Position numbers and translations under genes: made by a program
Shown: in pieces, positions 1-6,787 of the stretch
Numbering within the stretch: the first letter of the stretch is position 1
How the letters are laid out: each line of letters begins with the position of its first letter
Assembly: GCA_031267455.1 (NCBI GenBank)
Contig: JAIRZC010000116.1
Coordinates: 1 to 10,504, forward strand
Source of the DNA: Accumulibacter sp.
GTDB taxonomy: Bacteria; Pseudomonadota; Gammaproteobacteria; Burkholderiales; Rhodocyclaceae
Length of the DNA stretch: 10,504 nucleotides
Direction of reading: 5' to 3'
The notes under the pieces: generated by a model
What the model saw: only the letters and a program-made list of their open reading frames with translations
What the model was told of the DNA's origin: nothing
The model's database searches: none

Positions 1-199
1 TCGCTCTCGCCCGGCCAGGCGCACGATGCGCCCGGTTTTCCGTTCCTCAATGTACAGTGAGCATTCGCGGGCGCCGCGCCCGATGTCGGCAAAGATGAGG
101 TATGCGGGCTTGCGGGGAGTACAGGCAGTCGTCCTGCGGCAGCAGGATGTATTTGCGGAACTCTGTTGTTGTGGCGCTTTCGTGGAATACCTGTCTCAT
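1..199 (-). pseudogene. Frame-disrupted gene of unknown function, 5' part, runs off left edge
   Basis: On the minus strand an ATG at 199 is preceded by a strong Shine-Dalgarno GGAGG (208-212) with an 8-nt spacing. The first frame reads MRQVFHESATTTEFRKYILL and then meets a TGA at 49-47, giving only 50 residues. A neighbouring frame is open to the window edge and reads protein-like from about position 103 leftwards (YLIFADIGRGARECSLYIEE, then a Lys/Arg-rich stretch). Removing one base near 104-116 joins the two frames into one uninterrupted reading. I infer either a real frameshift mutation (pseudogene), a sequencing or assembly indel, or, less likely, programmed frameshifting. I do not recognise the family. 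No domain, signal peptide or membrane segment is visible in the roughly 65 residues present. The gene diverges from the hypothetical gene at 401, with about 200 bp between them. Confidence 0.5.
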
Positions 200-207
200 A
201 AATCATC

Positions 208-212
208 CCTCC
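208..212 (-). promoter_or_regulatory. Shine-Dalgarno site of the left-edge minus-strand gene
   Basis: On the minus strand GGAGG lies 8 nt upstream of the ATG at 199. It is one of the best ribosome binding sites in the window and is the main reason to believe the short interrupted reading frame downstream is, or was, a gene. A TGTAAT hexamer (227-232, minus strand) lies at a reasonable distance for a -10 element, but I see no good -35 partner. Confidence 0.5.
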
Positions 213-400
213 GTAAATGCTTGTGGATTACACTGGCGCTCTTTGAGACCAAACATCCAGGAGCCTGTCGAGCTTGGCCAAAGCGGCCACAAAAACGGGA
301 AGACGTCGGTCGGCATCCTGTTTCGCCCCTGTAGAAGGTTTATCCGACCAAAGTCTTCAGACTCGCTCAATATCTCATTTTTGCATAATCCTTTCAGAAC

Positions 401-727
401 ATGGGTGAATCGAATTTGAAGAAGCGCTATCTGGCCGCCGTCGTCCTCGCCGAATTCGATTCGCCGATCGATGCGCTCATCAGTCTCCATGTTCCCACCG
501 ATGAGGCGCGTGATGTCGTCAACGCGTCCTGGCGCGCCGACCCGGCGGACTGTTTTGTCTGCTCGATCGACGGCGGGCGCGGCGTCGCCGCGATTCGGAC
601 ACCGGAAGGCCGCTGGGCCGCGTGCCATGTTTTTTCGGGGAGTCCGTGCGCGACACGCGCCGAAGCGGAACGCCGCCTGAAAAAACCCGTCAGGAGGGGA
701 CGGCGCGGGATCGTCGGAGTCCTCTGA
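401..727 (+). CDS. Hypothetical protein, 108 aa
   Basis: This is a small soluble-looking protein of unrecognised family. It begins MGESNLKKRYLAAVVLAEFD and ends in a very basic tail (RRLKKPVRRGRRG). It has no membrane segment, and three of its four cysteines lie in the middle to C-terminal half. Support for coding is mainly compositional: third codon positions are strongly G/C-rich, as in the confident genes here, and the frame spans the whole stretch. The start is uncertain because there is no good Shine-Dalgarno. A CATAAT hexamer at 384-389 would put transcription initiation only a few bases before the ATG. The minus-strand frames across the same DNA read as arginine/alanine-rich shadow sequence. 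It stands alone, 241 bp before uvrD. Confidence 0.5.
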   Translation: MGESNLKKRYLAAVVLAEFDSPIDALISLHVPTDEARDVVNASWRADPADCFVCSIDGGRGVAAIRTPEGRWAACHVFSGSPCATRAEAERRLKKPVRRGRRGIVGVL

Positions 728-798
728 ATCCGGAGGGTCGATCGCTCTCCCGCGCGTTTCGGATCGAAATCCTCGTCAAGAGATATCCGCTTGACCGG

Positions 799-804
799 TA
801 TAAT
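799..804 (+). promoter_or_regulatory. Candidate -10 element upstream of uvrD
   Basis: A perfect TATAAT lies 164 bp before the uvrD ATG in the 241-bp gap. No convincing -35 is found 16-18 bp upstream; a TTGACC exists but sits only 2 bp away and cannot pair with it. The rest of the gap (728-968) holds a G+C hairpin without a U-tract (732-750) and a heptamer TGTAATG repeated at 834 and 847. I see no small gene there. Confidence 0.3.
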
Positions 805-968
805 CCCGAAAATCGCGGTTTCCGCCGATTTCTTGTAATGAGGCCATGTAATGGCAGGTTTTCTCTGTTTTTCCACCGCTTCCGCGCAACGCAAGGCTGC
901 TATGCGCCTGAAAGCGCCGCCGCGATTTCCCGGATAATTTCATACGCGATCGATTCCTTTACCCGCCA

Positions 969-3278
969 ATGCACGACTTCCTCGACAAACTCAACCCCGA
1001 ACAACGCGCCGCCGTGACGTTGCCCGCGCGGCACGCGCTGATTCTCGCCGGAGCGGGAAGCGGCAAGACGCGCGTCCTGACGACCCGCATCGCGTGGCTG
1101 ATCGCCACAGGGAAGGCGTCTCCGAGCGAAATCATGGCCGTCACTTTTACCAACAAGGCCGCAAAAGAAATGCTCTTGCGCCTCACGGCGATGCTTCCGA
1201 TCAACGCGCGCGGAATGTGGATCGGCACCTTCCACGGCCTGTGCAACCGCTTTTTACGCGCCCACCACCGCGAGGCGGAACTTCCGCTGTCTTTCCAGAT
1301 TCTCGATTCCTCCGACCAGATCTCGGCAATCAAGCGTTTACTGAAAAACCTGAATCTCGACGATGAGAAATTCCCGCCGCGCGAAATCGCCCATTTCATC
1401 AATGCGCACAAGGAACAGGGCCTTCGCGCGGCAAACGCCGAAGCCTACGACGAGCACACGAAAAAGCGCGTCGCGGTTTTTGCCGAATACGACACGCAAT
1501 GCCAGCGCGAAGGCGTCGTCGATTTTGCCGAGCTCCTGCTGCGAACCTTTGAACTTTTGCGTCGCAACGAGCCGCTGCGAAAGCACTATCAGGCGCGTTT
1601 TCGCCACATTCTCGTCGATGAGTTCCAGGATACGAACCGGCTGCAGTACGCCTGGCTGAAACTACTGGCCGGGGCGTGGCAAAAAGCGCCGGAAGCGTTT
1701 CCCGATCCTGGCGCGCAAATACCGGAAAACGAGGACGCGGAGACATCCGCCCGCCTTTTCGCCGTCGGCGACGACGATCAGTCGATTTACGCCTTTCGTG
1801 GCGCCGATGTCGGCAATATGCGCGACCTGGAACGCGAATTCGGTATCAAAAACGTGATCCGCCTCGAGCAGAACTACCGTTCATTCGGGAACATCCTCGA
1901 TGCCGCGAACGCCTTGATCAAGAATAACCGGAACCGACTCGGCAAGAATCTCTGGACGGATTCCGGCGCGGGCGAGCGCATTTCCGTATTCGAGTGCCTC
2001 ACTGACCTGGACGAGGCGCGCCGCGTCGTCGATGAAGCGCGAGAGCGCATTCGCGCGGGCGTTCCACCCACGCAGATCGCGCTTCTTTACCGCTCCAACG
2101 CGCAATCGCGCGCGCTCGAACATCAACTGTTTTCAAACGGCATTTCTTACCGTGTCTATGGCGGCCAGCGTTTTTTCGACCGCCAGGAAATCCGGAACGC
2201 GCTCGCCTACCTGCGGCTTCTCGCAAATCCGGACGACGATAGCGCGTTCGCGCGCGTCGTCAACTTTCCGACCCGCGGAATCGGCGGAAAAAGCCTCGAG
2301 GCGCTCGGGGAAAACGCGCGCGTCACCCATTCGAGCCTTTATAACGCGGCGGCCGGACTTGCCGGGAAAGCGAGCGCCGCCGTCGGAAATTTCATCCGCC
2401 TGGTCGAGGCGCTTCGCGCCGAAACACAGGGTCTCGCGCTGCCCGAGATCGTCGAGCGCATGCTCGATAAAAGCGGACTGCGCCAACATTACTTCAAGGA
2501 AAAGGAAGGCCGCGACCGGCTCGAAAACCTTAACGAACTCGTCAGCGCCGCCGCCAGCTTCCTTGAGGAAAGGGAAAACCACCCGGAAGAAACAAGCGGC
2601 GCCGAACCGCCGGATACCGACGCGCTCGCGGCTTTCCTCGCTTATGCCTCGCTGGAATCCGGCGAGCACCAGGCGGGCGAAAAAGAAGACGCCGTGCAGT
2701 TAATGACCGTGCATTCCGCGAAAGGTTTGGAGTTCGACGAGGTTTTCATCACCGGCCTCGAAGAGGGGCTTTTCCCGCACGAGAACGCGATGGGAGACCG
2801 CGACGGACGCGAAGAGGAACGCCGCCTGATGTATGTGGCGATCACCCGCGCGCGAAAAAGACTGCACCTCTCGTACGCGCGCGCGCGGATGCTGCACGGC
2901 CAGACGCGCTACTGCCTTTCGTCATCCTTTTTCGATGAAATCCCCGAAAACCTGCTGGAAAAACGCGCATCCTCCGCGCCGCAAACTTCTTTCTTACCTT
3001 CCGCGCGCCGAAACTTCACAAGCGCCGCGATGAGTATTTCCGACGCGTTCCGGAACCGGAAGAACGGAGCGGAATCCCTTGGACAAGCTTCTTCTCTGGC
3101 TCGAAGCGACACCTTCGGGGGATTCCGGATCGGCCAGAGCGTCGCGCACGCCAAATTCGGCCAGGGCGTCATCGTCTCGGCGGAGGGCTATGGGAACGAC
3201 GCCCGCGTCCAAGTCGAGTTCGGCCGCGCCGGGACGAAGTGGCTGTCGCTCGTCCACGCCAAACTGACGCCCGCATGA
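969..3278 (+). CDS. uvrD: ATP-dependent DNA helicase UvrD/PcrA type (superfamily 1A)
   Basis: This is a 3'-5' DNA helicase of nucleotide excision and mismatch repair, also known in the family to remove RecA and to backtrack RNA polymerase. All SF1A motifs are visible: Walker A GAGSGKT (residues 28-34), motif Ia AVTFTNKAA (about 57-65), motif Ib GTFHGL (86-91), Walker B DEFQDT (217-222), motif III GDDDQSIYAFRG (267-278), motif IV QNYRS (301-305), motif V TVHSAKGLEF (about 580-589) and motif VI YVAITRAR (about 622-629). The last 50 or so residues (from about 718) match the UvrD/PcrA Tudor-like tail that contacts RNA polymerase (IGQSVAHAKFGQG ... KWL). At 769 residues it is longer than the usual ~720; part of the excess is a ~25-residue insert between motifs II and III. 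The start at 969 fits family N-termini (LNPEQRAAV) but has no clear Shine-Dalgarno. Confidence 0.96.
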   Translation: MHDFLDKLNPEQRAAVTLPARHALILAGAGSGKTRVLTTRIAWLIATGKASPSEIMAVTFTNKAAKEMLLRLTAMLPINARGMWIGTFHGLCNRFLRAHHREAELPLSFQILDSSDQISAIKRLLKNLNLDDEKFPPREIAHFINAHKEQGLRAANAEAYDEHTKKRVAVFAEYDTQCQREGVVDFAELLLRTFELLRRNEPLRKHYQARFRHILVDEFQDTNRLQYAWLKLLAGAWQKAPEAFPDPGAQIPENEDAETSARLFAVGDDDQSIYAFRGADVGNMRDLEREFGIKNVIRLEQNYRSFGNILDAANALIKNNRNRLGKNLWTDSGAGERISVFECLTDLDEARRVVDEARERIRAGVPPTQIALLYRSNAQSRALEHQLFSNGISYRVYGGQRFFDRQEIRNALAYLRLLANPDDDSAFARVVNFPTRGIGGKSLEALGENARVTHSSLYNAAAGLAGKASAAVGNFIRLVEALRAETQGLALPEIVERMLDKSGLRQHYFKEKEGRDRLENLNELVSAAASFLEERENHPEETSGAEPPDTDALAAFLAYASLESGEHQAGEKEDAVQLMTVHSAKGLEFDEVFITGLEEGLFPHENAMGDRDGREEERRLMYVAITRARKRLHLSYARARMLHGQTRYCLSSSFFDEIPENLLEKRASSAPQTSFLPSARRNFTSAAMSISDAFRNRKNGAESLGQASSLARSDTFGGFRIGQSVAHAKFGQGVIVSAEGYGNDARVQVEFGRAGTKWLSLVHAKLTPA

Positions 3279-3324
3279 ACAAGGCGCCGCCGGCACGTTC
3301 TGTCCCGCTCATCGACCGTCCGCG

Positions 3325-3948
3325 ATGAAATCCTTTCTGATCGCCAACCCGAAAGGCGGTTCCGGAAAATCGACGCTCGCGGTCAACCTCGCGGCTTACT
3401 TCGCCTCGCGCGGGCACGCCGTGATGTTGGGCGACGCCGACCGCCAGCAATCGTCGCGCGATTGGCTGGAACTCCGTTCGCCGTTGCTTCCGAAAATCCA
3501 CGCGGCCGTCATCGGGAAGGACGCGCGGATACGCGCGCCGGAGGGGACGACGCGCGTCGTTCTCGATACGCCCGCGGGCTTGCGCGGCAAGGCGCTCGAA
3601 AACATCCTGAAGCGCGTCGATCGCGTCGTCGTCCCGGTACAGCCCTCGACGTTCGATATTCTCGCGACGCGCGGCTTCATCGAAACCTTGATGCAAGAAA
3701 GAGCCGTCCGAAAGGAAAAAGTATTTATCGCCGTTATCGGAATGCGCGTCGACTCCCGGACGCGCGCGGCCGCCGAACTCGAACGTTTTCTCGAATCCTG
3801 CGGCCTGCCGGTCCTCGCGTATTTGAGGGATGCGCAGCTTTATGTGCAGACCGTGGCCAATGGAATGGCGATTTTCGATCTTTCGCTCTCGCGCGCCGAA
3901 AAAGACCTCGAGCAATGGGCGCCTCTCCTTGCCTGGGTAGAATCCTGA
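3325..3948 (+). CDS. ParA/MinD-type P-loop ATPase, orphan (no ParB neighbour)
   Basis: This is a 207-residue ATPase of the ParA/Soj/MinD superfamily, whose members form ATP-dependent dimers to position DNA or protein cargo. The deviant Walker A motif KGGSGKST is at residues 10-17, with the signature lysine at position 10. A Walker A' segment (LGDADRQQSS) and a Walker B-like LDTPAG follow. The protein is short and has no N-terminal DNA-binding helix-turn-helix, so it resembles the small ParA type (type Ib plasmid ParA, McdA-like or other orphan ATPases). It lies 46 bp after uvrD in the same direction and may be read through from it. It has no Shine-Dalgarno before its ATG. No parB, parS-like site or obvious cargo gene is next to it, so its cargo cannot be named. 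A cell-division or chromosome role is possible but unproven. Confidence 0.9.
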   Translation: MKSFLIANPKGGSGKSTLAVNLAAYFASRGHAVMLGDADRQQSSRDWLELRSPLLPKIHAAVIGKDARIRAPEGTTRVVLDTPAGLRGKALENILKRVDRVVVPVQPSTFDILATRGFIETLMQERAVRKEKVFIAVIGMRVDSRTRAAAELERFLESCGLPVLAYLRDAQLYVQTVANGMAIFDLSLSRAEKDLEQWAPLLAWVES

Positions 3949-3972
3949 ACGCCTGGTCGATGTAAAACGTGA

Positions 3973-4001
3973 TTGAAAACCCGCGCTTATCCGCCTAGAA
4001 T
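3973..4001 (+). promoter_or_regulatory. Sigma70-type promoter of the J-like/DUF898/M48 locus
   Basis: TTGAAA (3973-3978) and TAGAAT (3996-4001) are separated by exactly 17 bp; each hexamer matches the consensus at five of six positions. Transcription would begin around 4008, giving a leader of about 25 nt before the ATG at 4033. This is the best promoter visible in the window. It separates the uvrD-parA pair from the membrane-protein locus. Confidence 0.65.
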
Positions 4002-4016
4002 GTCCCCTTCAGGGAC
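4002..4016 (+). promoter_or_regulatory. Dyad overlapping the predicted transcription start
   Basis: A perfect inverted repeat GTCCC-CTTCA-GGGAC begins one base after the -10 hexamer. It could be an operator half-site pair overlapping the start site or a small 5' hairpin in the mRNA. The corresponding place in the second copy of the duplication keeps TCCCCTTCA but has lost the full dyad. Confidence 0.35.
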
Positions 4017-4032
4017 GAATAAATAATATGGC

Positions 4033-4320
4033 ATGCAAAAGAATCACTATCAGACCCTCGGCCTGAAAGACGGCGCTACGCGTGAAGAGGTCGAAGCCTC
4101 GCATGACAAGGCGCTCCGACGCTTCATTCTGTCCCACAAGGAAGGGCGCCCGCTTCCCAGGGACGACTTCGACGTGATGGAAGAAGCCTACGCCGCGCTC
4201 GGCGATCCCGAAAGAAAAGTGCGTATGACCGGGAATTTTTTTACCCGTTCAGGATATCCCCTTCATGGACGGGTAAGTGACAAGGCATGCAAAAGAATCA
4301 CTACAAGACCCTCGGCCTGA
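4033..4320 (+). pseudogene. Broken first copy of the J-domain-like module
   Basis: The first 62 codons are nearly the same as the start of the downstream DUF898 gene (MQKNHYQTLGLKDGATREEV and onward), a J-domain-like helical module. After the lysine codon that follows GDPER, copy 1 lacks one base relative to copy 2 (around 4219-4224), so the expected AVYDRELF becomes VRMTGNFF. Translation then continues out of frame to a stop at 4320, inside the second copy. The product would be a 95-residue peptide with a meaningless tail that overlaps the next start (4287) by 34 bp. Copy 1 keeps a more canonical J-domain C-part (EEAYAALGDPERK) than copy 2 (EEACAALRDPERK), which suggests it preserves the older sequence and was inactivated after duplication. 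It could still be translated as a free J-like peptide or serve as a leader for the downstream gene. Confidence 0.7.
4241..4276. repeat. Inverted repeat in the leader of the second copy
   Basis: TTACCCGT (4241-4248) and ACGGGTAA (4269-4276) form a perfect 8-bp inverted repeat around a 20-nt loop that contains the palindrome GGATATCC. A run of T precedes the left arm instead of following the right arm, so it does not look like a + strand intrinsic terminator; the minus strand lacks a U-tract after the stem too. It sits 10 bp before the ATG at 4287, where a hairpin could influence translation of the DUF898 gene. Confidence 0.45.
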
Positions 4321-5717
4321 AAGACGGCGCTACGCGTGAAGAGGTCGAAGCCTCGCATGACAAGGCCCTCCGACGCTTTATTCTGCGCCACAAGGAAGGG
4401 CGTCCGCTTCCCAAGGAAGACTTCGACGCGATGGAAGAAGCCTGCGCCGCGCTCCGCGATCCCGAAAGAAAAGCGGTGTATGACCGGGAACTCTTCGGCG
4501 CATCGCCGTTTTCCGCGCGGGAATCCTTTCCGAGCGCGATCGTTCCGGATGAGCCAAGACTCGAGGATGCCGTCGCCCCAAGCCCGGCATTGGCGGAATC
4601 CGGGGAAAAGCACTCGCGCGAGCCGGTTCAATATCATTTTGAATTCACCGGATCGGGTTCCGAATATTTCCGCATCTGGATCGTCAACTTTTGTCTGAGC
4701 GTCCTCACCCTGGGGATTTATTCGGCGTGGGCCAAAGTACGGCGCGAGCAATACTTCCACCGCAACACGCTTCTCGACGGCAGCGGTTTCGATTACCACG
4801 GAAATCCGACCGCCATCCTCAAGGGCCGTATCATCGCCTACAGCCTGTTTTTCGCGCTCAGCGCGATAGAGCGCTTTCAGCCTTCCTTCTACCTGTTCGC
4901 GCTGATCGCGATTTCCCCGATCGTTCCCTGGCTGCTCGAGCGTTCTTTGGCTTTTCGCGCGCGCAACACATCCTACCGGGGGCTGCGTTTCAATTTCCAC
5001 GCCACGTATCTGGAATGCCTGACCACCTTCCTGCCCTATCTTTTGCTTTTCATCGCCACCGTTCTTTTCCTGGAGCAGATATCCGGCCCCGGAAAACTCG
5101 CGGCCCGTGACAAATCGACGATGTTGATGATGGTCTGGGTTCCGATATCGATCTACGCCCTGAGCTTCCCCGCATTGATCCGCAGCCTCAAGCGTTTCCA
5201 GATCAACAATCTTTCATACGGTCGGGCGCGTTTCCATTGTGAGGCGGGACTGGGCACTTTTTACAAGATATTTTTTCGGACCGCGCTGATCGCATTGGCC
5301 TTTCTCATTCTTGCCCTTCTCTCTTCTCCCTTCGTCTACACCTTCGTCGTTCTGCTTAAATCGGCCATAATTCCCATGATTCTTCTGACTCTCCTGTTTC
5401 AGGCCGCGATCGCCTCGTATTTCCAGTCACGCACCACAAACCACCTATGGGATAACACCCGCCTGGAACGCAACCCGTTTACCAGCAGCCAGACATTCAG
5501 AGAACTGTTCGCGATCACCCTGACCAACTGGCTCTTCACCATTTTTACAGCGGGGCTTTACTGGCCGTGGAGCAGGGTAAGACTCGCCGCGTACCGCGCA
5601 TCGCGCACGACGCTGATGGCATCGAGCCTGGACAACTTCGTCGGCAGACCGGTCGGGGGACAAAATGCCATCGGCGAAGAAGTCATGGATGCCTTCGACT
5701 TCGACATCGCGCTCTGA
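4287..5717 (+). CDS. DUF898 (YjgN-family) multi-pass membrane protein with N-terminal J-like domain
   Basis: This is a 476-residue inner-membrane protein of unknown biochemical role. Residues 1-70 resemble a J domain (YKTLGLKDGATREEV, then ALRDPERKAVYD) but lack the HPD tripeptide needed to stimulate DnaK; the loop reads RHKEGRP instead. A Pro/Ala-rich linker follows (about 71-113). From about 117 the DUF898 region begins (FEFTGSGSEYFRIWIVN, then LTLGIYSAWAKVRREQYF). It has hydrophobic segments near 131-146, 181-214, 245-263, 278-297, 328-375 and 406-426. The motif LGIYSAWAKVR near 142-152 recurs as AGLYWPWSRVR near 422-432, the internal repeat expected of the family. The start at 4287 opens the second copy of the duplicated module and has only a weak AAGG before it. 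The stop is 2 bp before the M48 gene, implying translational coupling. DUF898 assignment is firm; the J-like assignment is moderate. Confidence 0.88.
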   Translation: MQKNHYKTLGLKDGATREEVEASHDKALRRFILRHKEGRPLPKEDFDAMEEACAALRDPERKAVYDRELFGASPFSARESFPSAIVPDEPRLEDAVAPSPALAESGEKHSREPVQYHFEFTGSGSEYFRIWIVNFCLSVLTLGIYSAWAKVRREQYFHRNTLLDGSGFDYHGNPTAILKGRIIAYSLFFALSAIERFQPSFYLFALIAISPIVPWLLERSLAFRARNTSYRGLRFNFHATYLECLTTFLPYLLLFIATVLFLEQISGPGKLAARDKSTMLMMVWVPISIYALSFPALIRSLKRFQINNLSYGRARFHCEAGLGTFYKIFFRTALIALAFLILALLSSPFVYTFVVLLKSAIIPMILLTLLFQAAIASYFQSRTTNHLWDNTRLERNPFTSSQTFRELFAITLTNWLFTIFTAGLYWPWSRVRLAAYRASRTTLMASSLDNFVGRPVGGQNAIGEEVMDAFDFDIAL

Positions 5718-5719
5718 AA

Positions 5720-6787
5720 ATGGAGGCATCCTACTTCGACGGCCGAAGTTCCCGGCGTCACCCCGCCGACCTGGAGCCCCTTCCCGACACCCTGCGGCTC
5801 AGCCTTTCCACGGGGAAACGGAGCATCCCGTTTTCGCATATCCAAATTTCCGAACCGCAGGGGAACGCTCCGCGCACCCTGCGCTTTCCCGACGGGAGTT
5901 ATTGCGAAATTCCTCAAGGCCCGGCGCTGCGAGAATTGCTGGAAACGATCGGGCACCGTGAATCCGTCGTCGTTCGTCTGCAAAATCGCTGGCGATGGGC
6001 CGTTTTCGCTCTCGCGTGCGTTTTTTTGGCGCTTTGCGCGACGTATCGCTGGGGCCTGCCCTGGTGCGCGAAAACGGCCGCGCCCTATATCCCCATTTCG
6101 CTCATGGATAAAATTTCGTCGGATCTTCTCGACAGCCTCGACGATATGCTGTTCAAGCCCTCGGGCCTGAGCGTCGAACGCCAAAGAGAAATCACCCGGG
6201 GGTTTCGGAAGCTGGTAGCCGCCGATCCGGAGCTTTTGCCTGACCAGCATCATTTGCGCCTGTATTTCCGAAACGCTCCAGAATTGGGCCCCAACGCATT
6301 CACCCTGCCCGGCGGCCAAATCGTCCTGCTCGACAAATTCGTCAACCTGCCCATCGGCGACGGTGAAATCCTCGCGGTTCTCGCTCATGAGGTCGGTCAC
6401 TTTCGAAAGCGTCACGGCATCCAGAGGATGATCCAGTCTTCGGTGGTCGGTTTTATCGCGGCGGCTTATTTCGGCGATGTTTCCGTGCTGGTCCCCGGTC
6501 TTTACGCCGTGCTGCTCAACAGTAATTATTCCCGCGAGATGGAACGCGAAGCCGACGATTACGCGGTCGTCTCGTTGCGCAGCCAGGGAATGGCGCCTTC
6601 GCTTTTGGCGAATGCGCTGGAAAAACTGGAGGAATCCCACCGGCCCGACCGGAACAAGCCCCCTGGAAAAACGTCCGGCAGGCGCCGGAACGACAATTGG
6701 TTCTCTTCGCATCCCGGCACCGATGAGCGCATCCAACGCAGCCGGCAGGCCGACACGAATCCCGGCGGGGGAAATCCATCCCGTTGA
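5720..6787 (+). CDS. Membrane-anchored M48 family zinc metallopeptidase
   Basis: This is a 355-residue peptidase with the zinc-binding HExxH motif (HEVGH, residues 223-227; catalytic Glu224) and the downstream third-ligand motif SREMEREAD, where Glu275 is the expected ligand (ExxAD pattern). The last conserved element is SHPGTDERI (about 330-338). Residues 1-85 form a soluble N-terminal region resembling the small beta-rich domain that precedes some M48 peptidases. One strong membrane segment follows (about 91-109), with a hydrophobic stretch after HExxH (about 239-265). This suggests an inner-membrane protease; the side on which the active site sits is not certain from sequence. I chose ATG 5720, 2 bp after the DUF898 stop, because the in-frame extension upstream reads as arginine-rich shadow of the DUF898 gene. 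There is no Shine-Dalgarno, so re-initiation after the upstream gene is likely. Confidence 0.9.
   Translation: MEASYFDGRSSRRHPADLEPLPDTLRLSLSTGKRSIPFSHIQISEPQGNAPRTLRFPDGSYCEIPQGPALRELLETIGHRESVVVRLQNRWRWAVFALACVFLALCATYRWGLPWCAKTAAPYIPISLMDKISSDLLDSLDDMLFKPSGLSVERQREITRGFRKLVAADPELLPDQHHLRLYFRNAPELGPNAFTLPGGQIVLLDKFVNLPIGDGEILAVLAHEVGHFRKRHGIQRMIQSSVVGFIAAAYFGDVSVLVPGLYAVLLNSNYSREMEREADDYAVVSLRSQGMAPSLLANALEKLEESHRPDRNKPPGKTSGRRRNDNWFSSHPGTDERIQRSRQADTNPGGGNPSR

Larger units (their letters stand above)
3998..4490 (+). repeat. Tandem duplication of leader plus J-like module
   Basis: Two diverged copies of about 238 bp lie head to tail: 3998-4235 and 4252-4490. They are offset by 254 bp, becoming 255 bp after a one-base indel. 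They share a leader core (TCCCCTTCA, GGACG, TAA) and the coding start ATGCAAAAGAATCACTA. I count 12 substitutions across the 62 codons before the indel, about 93% identity. A 16-bp T-rich stretch separates them. The duplication includes the leader but not the promoter, so both copies would be transcribed from the promoter at 3973-4001. Confidence 0.85.

Noticed and set aside
732..750. Hairpin GGAGGG/CTCTCC after the hypothetical gene as a terminator
   Set aside because: The stem includes a G-T pair and there is no T-tract after it, so it does not qualify as an intrinsic terminator.
427..894. Minus-strand frame (155 codons) overlapping the 108-residue hypothetical gene
   Set aside because: Its composition is Arg/Ser/Thr/Pro-rich, typical of an antisense frame. 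The + strand frame has better third-position bias, though neither has homology I recognise.
5567..5719. Upstream in-frame extension of the M48 gene
   Set aside because: It would overlap the DUF898 coding region by 151 bp, reads as Arg/His-rich shadow and is not needed; the ATG at 5720 sits ideally just after the DUF898 stop.
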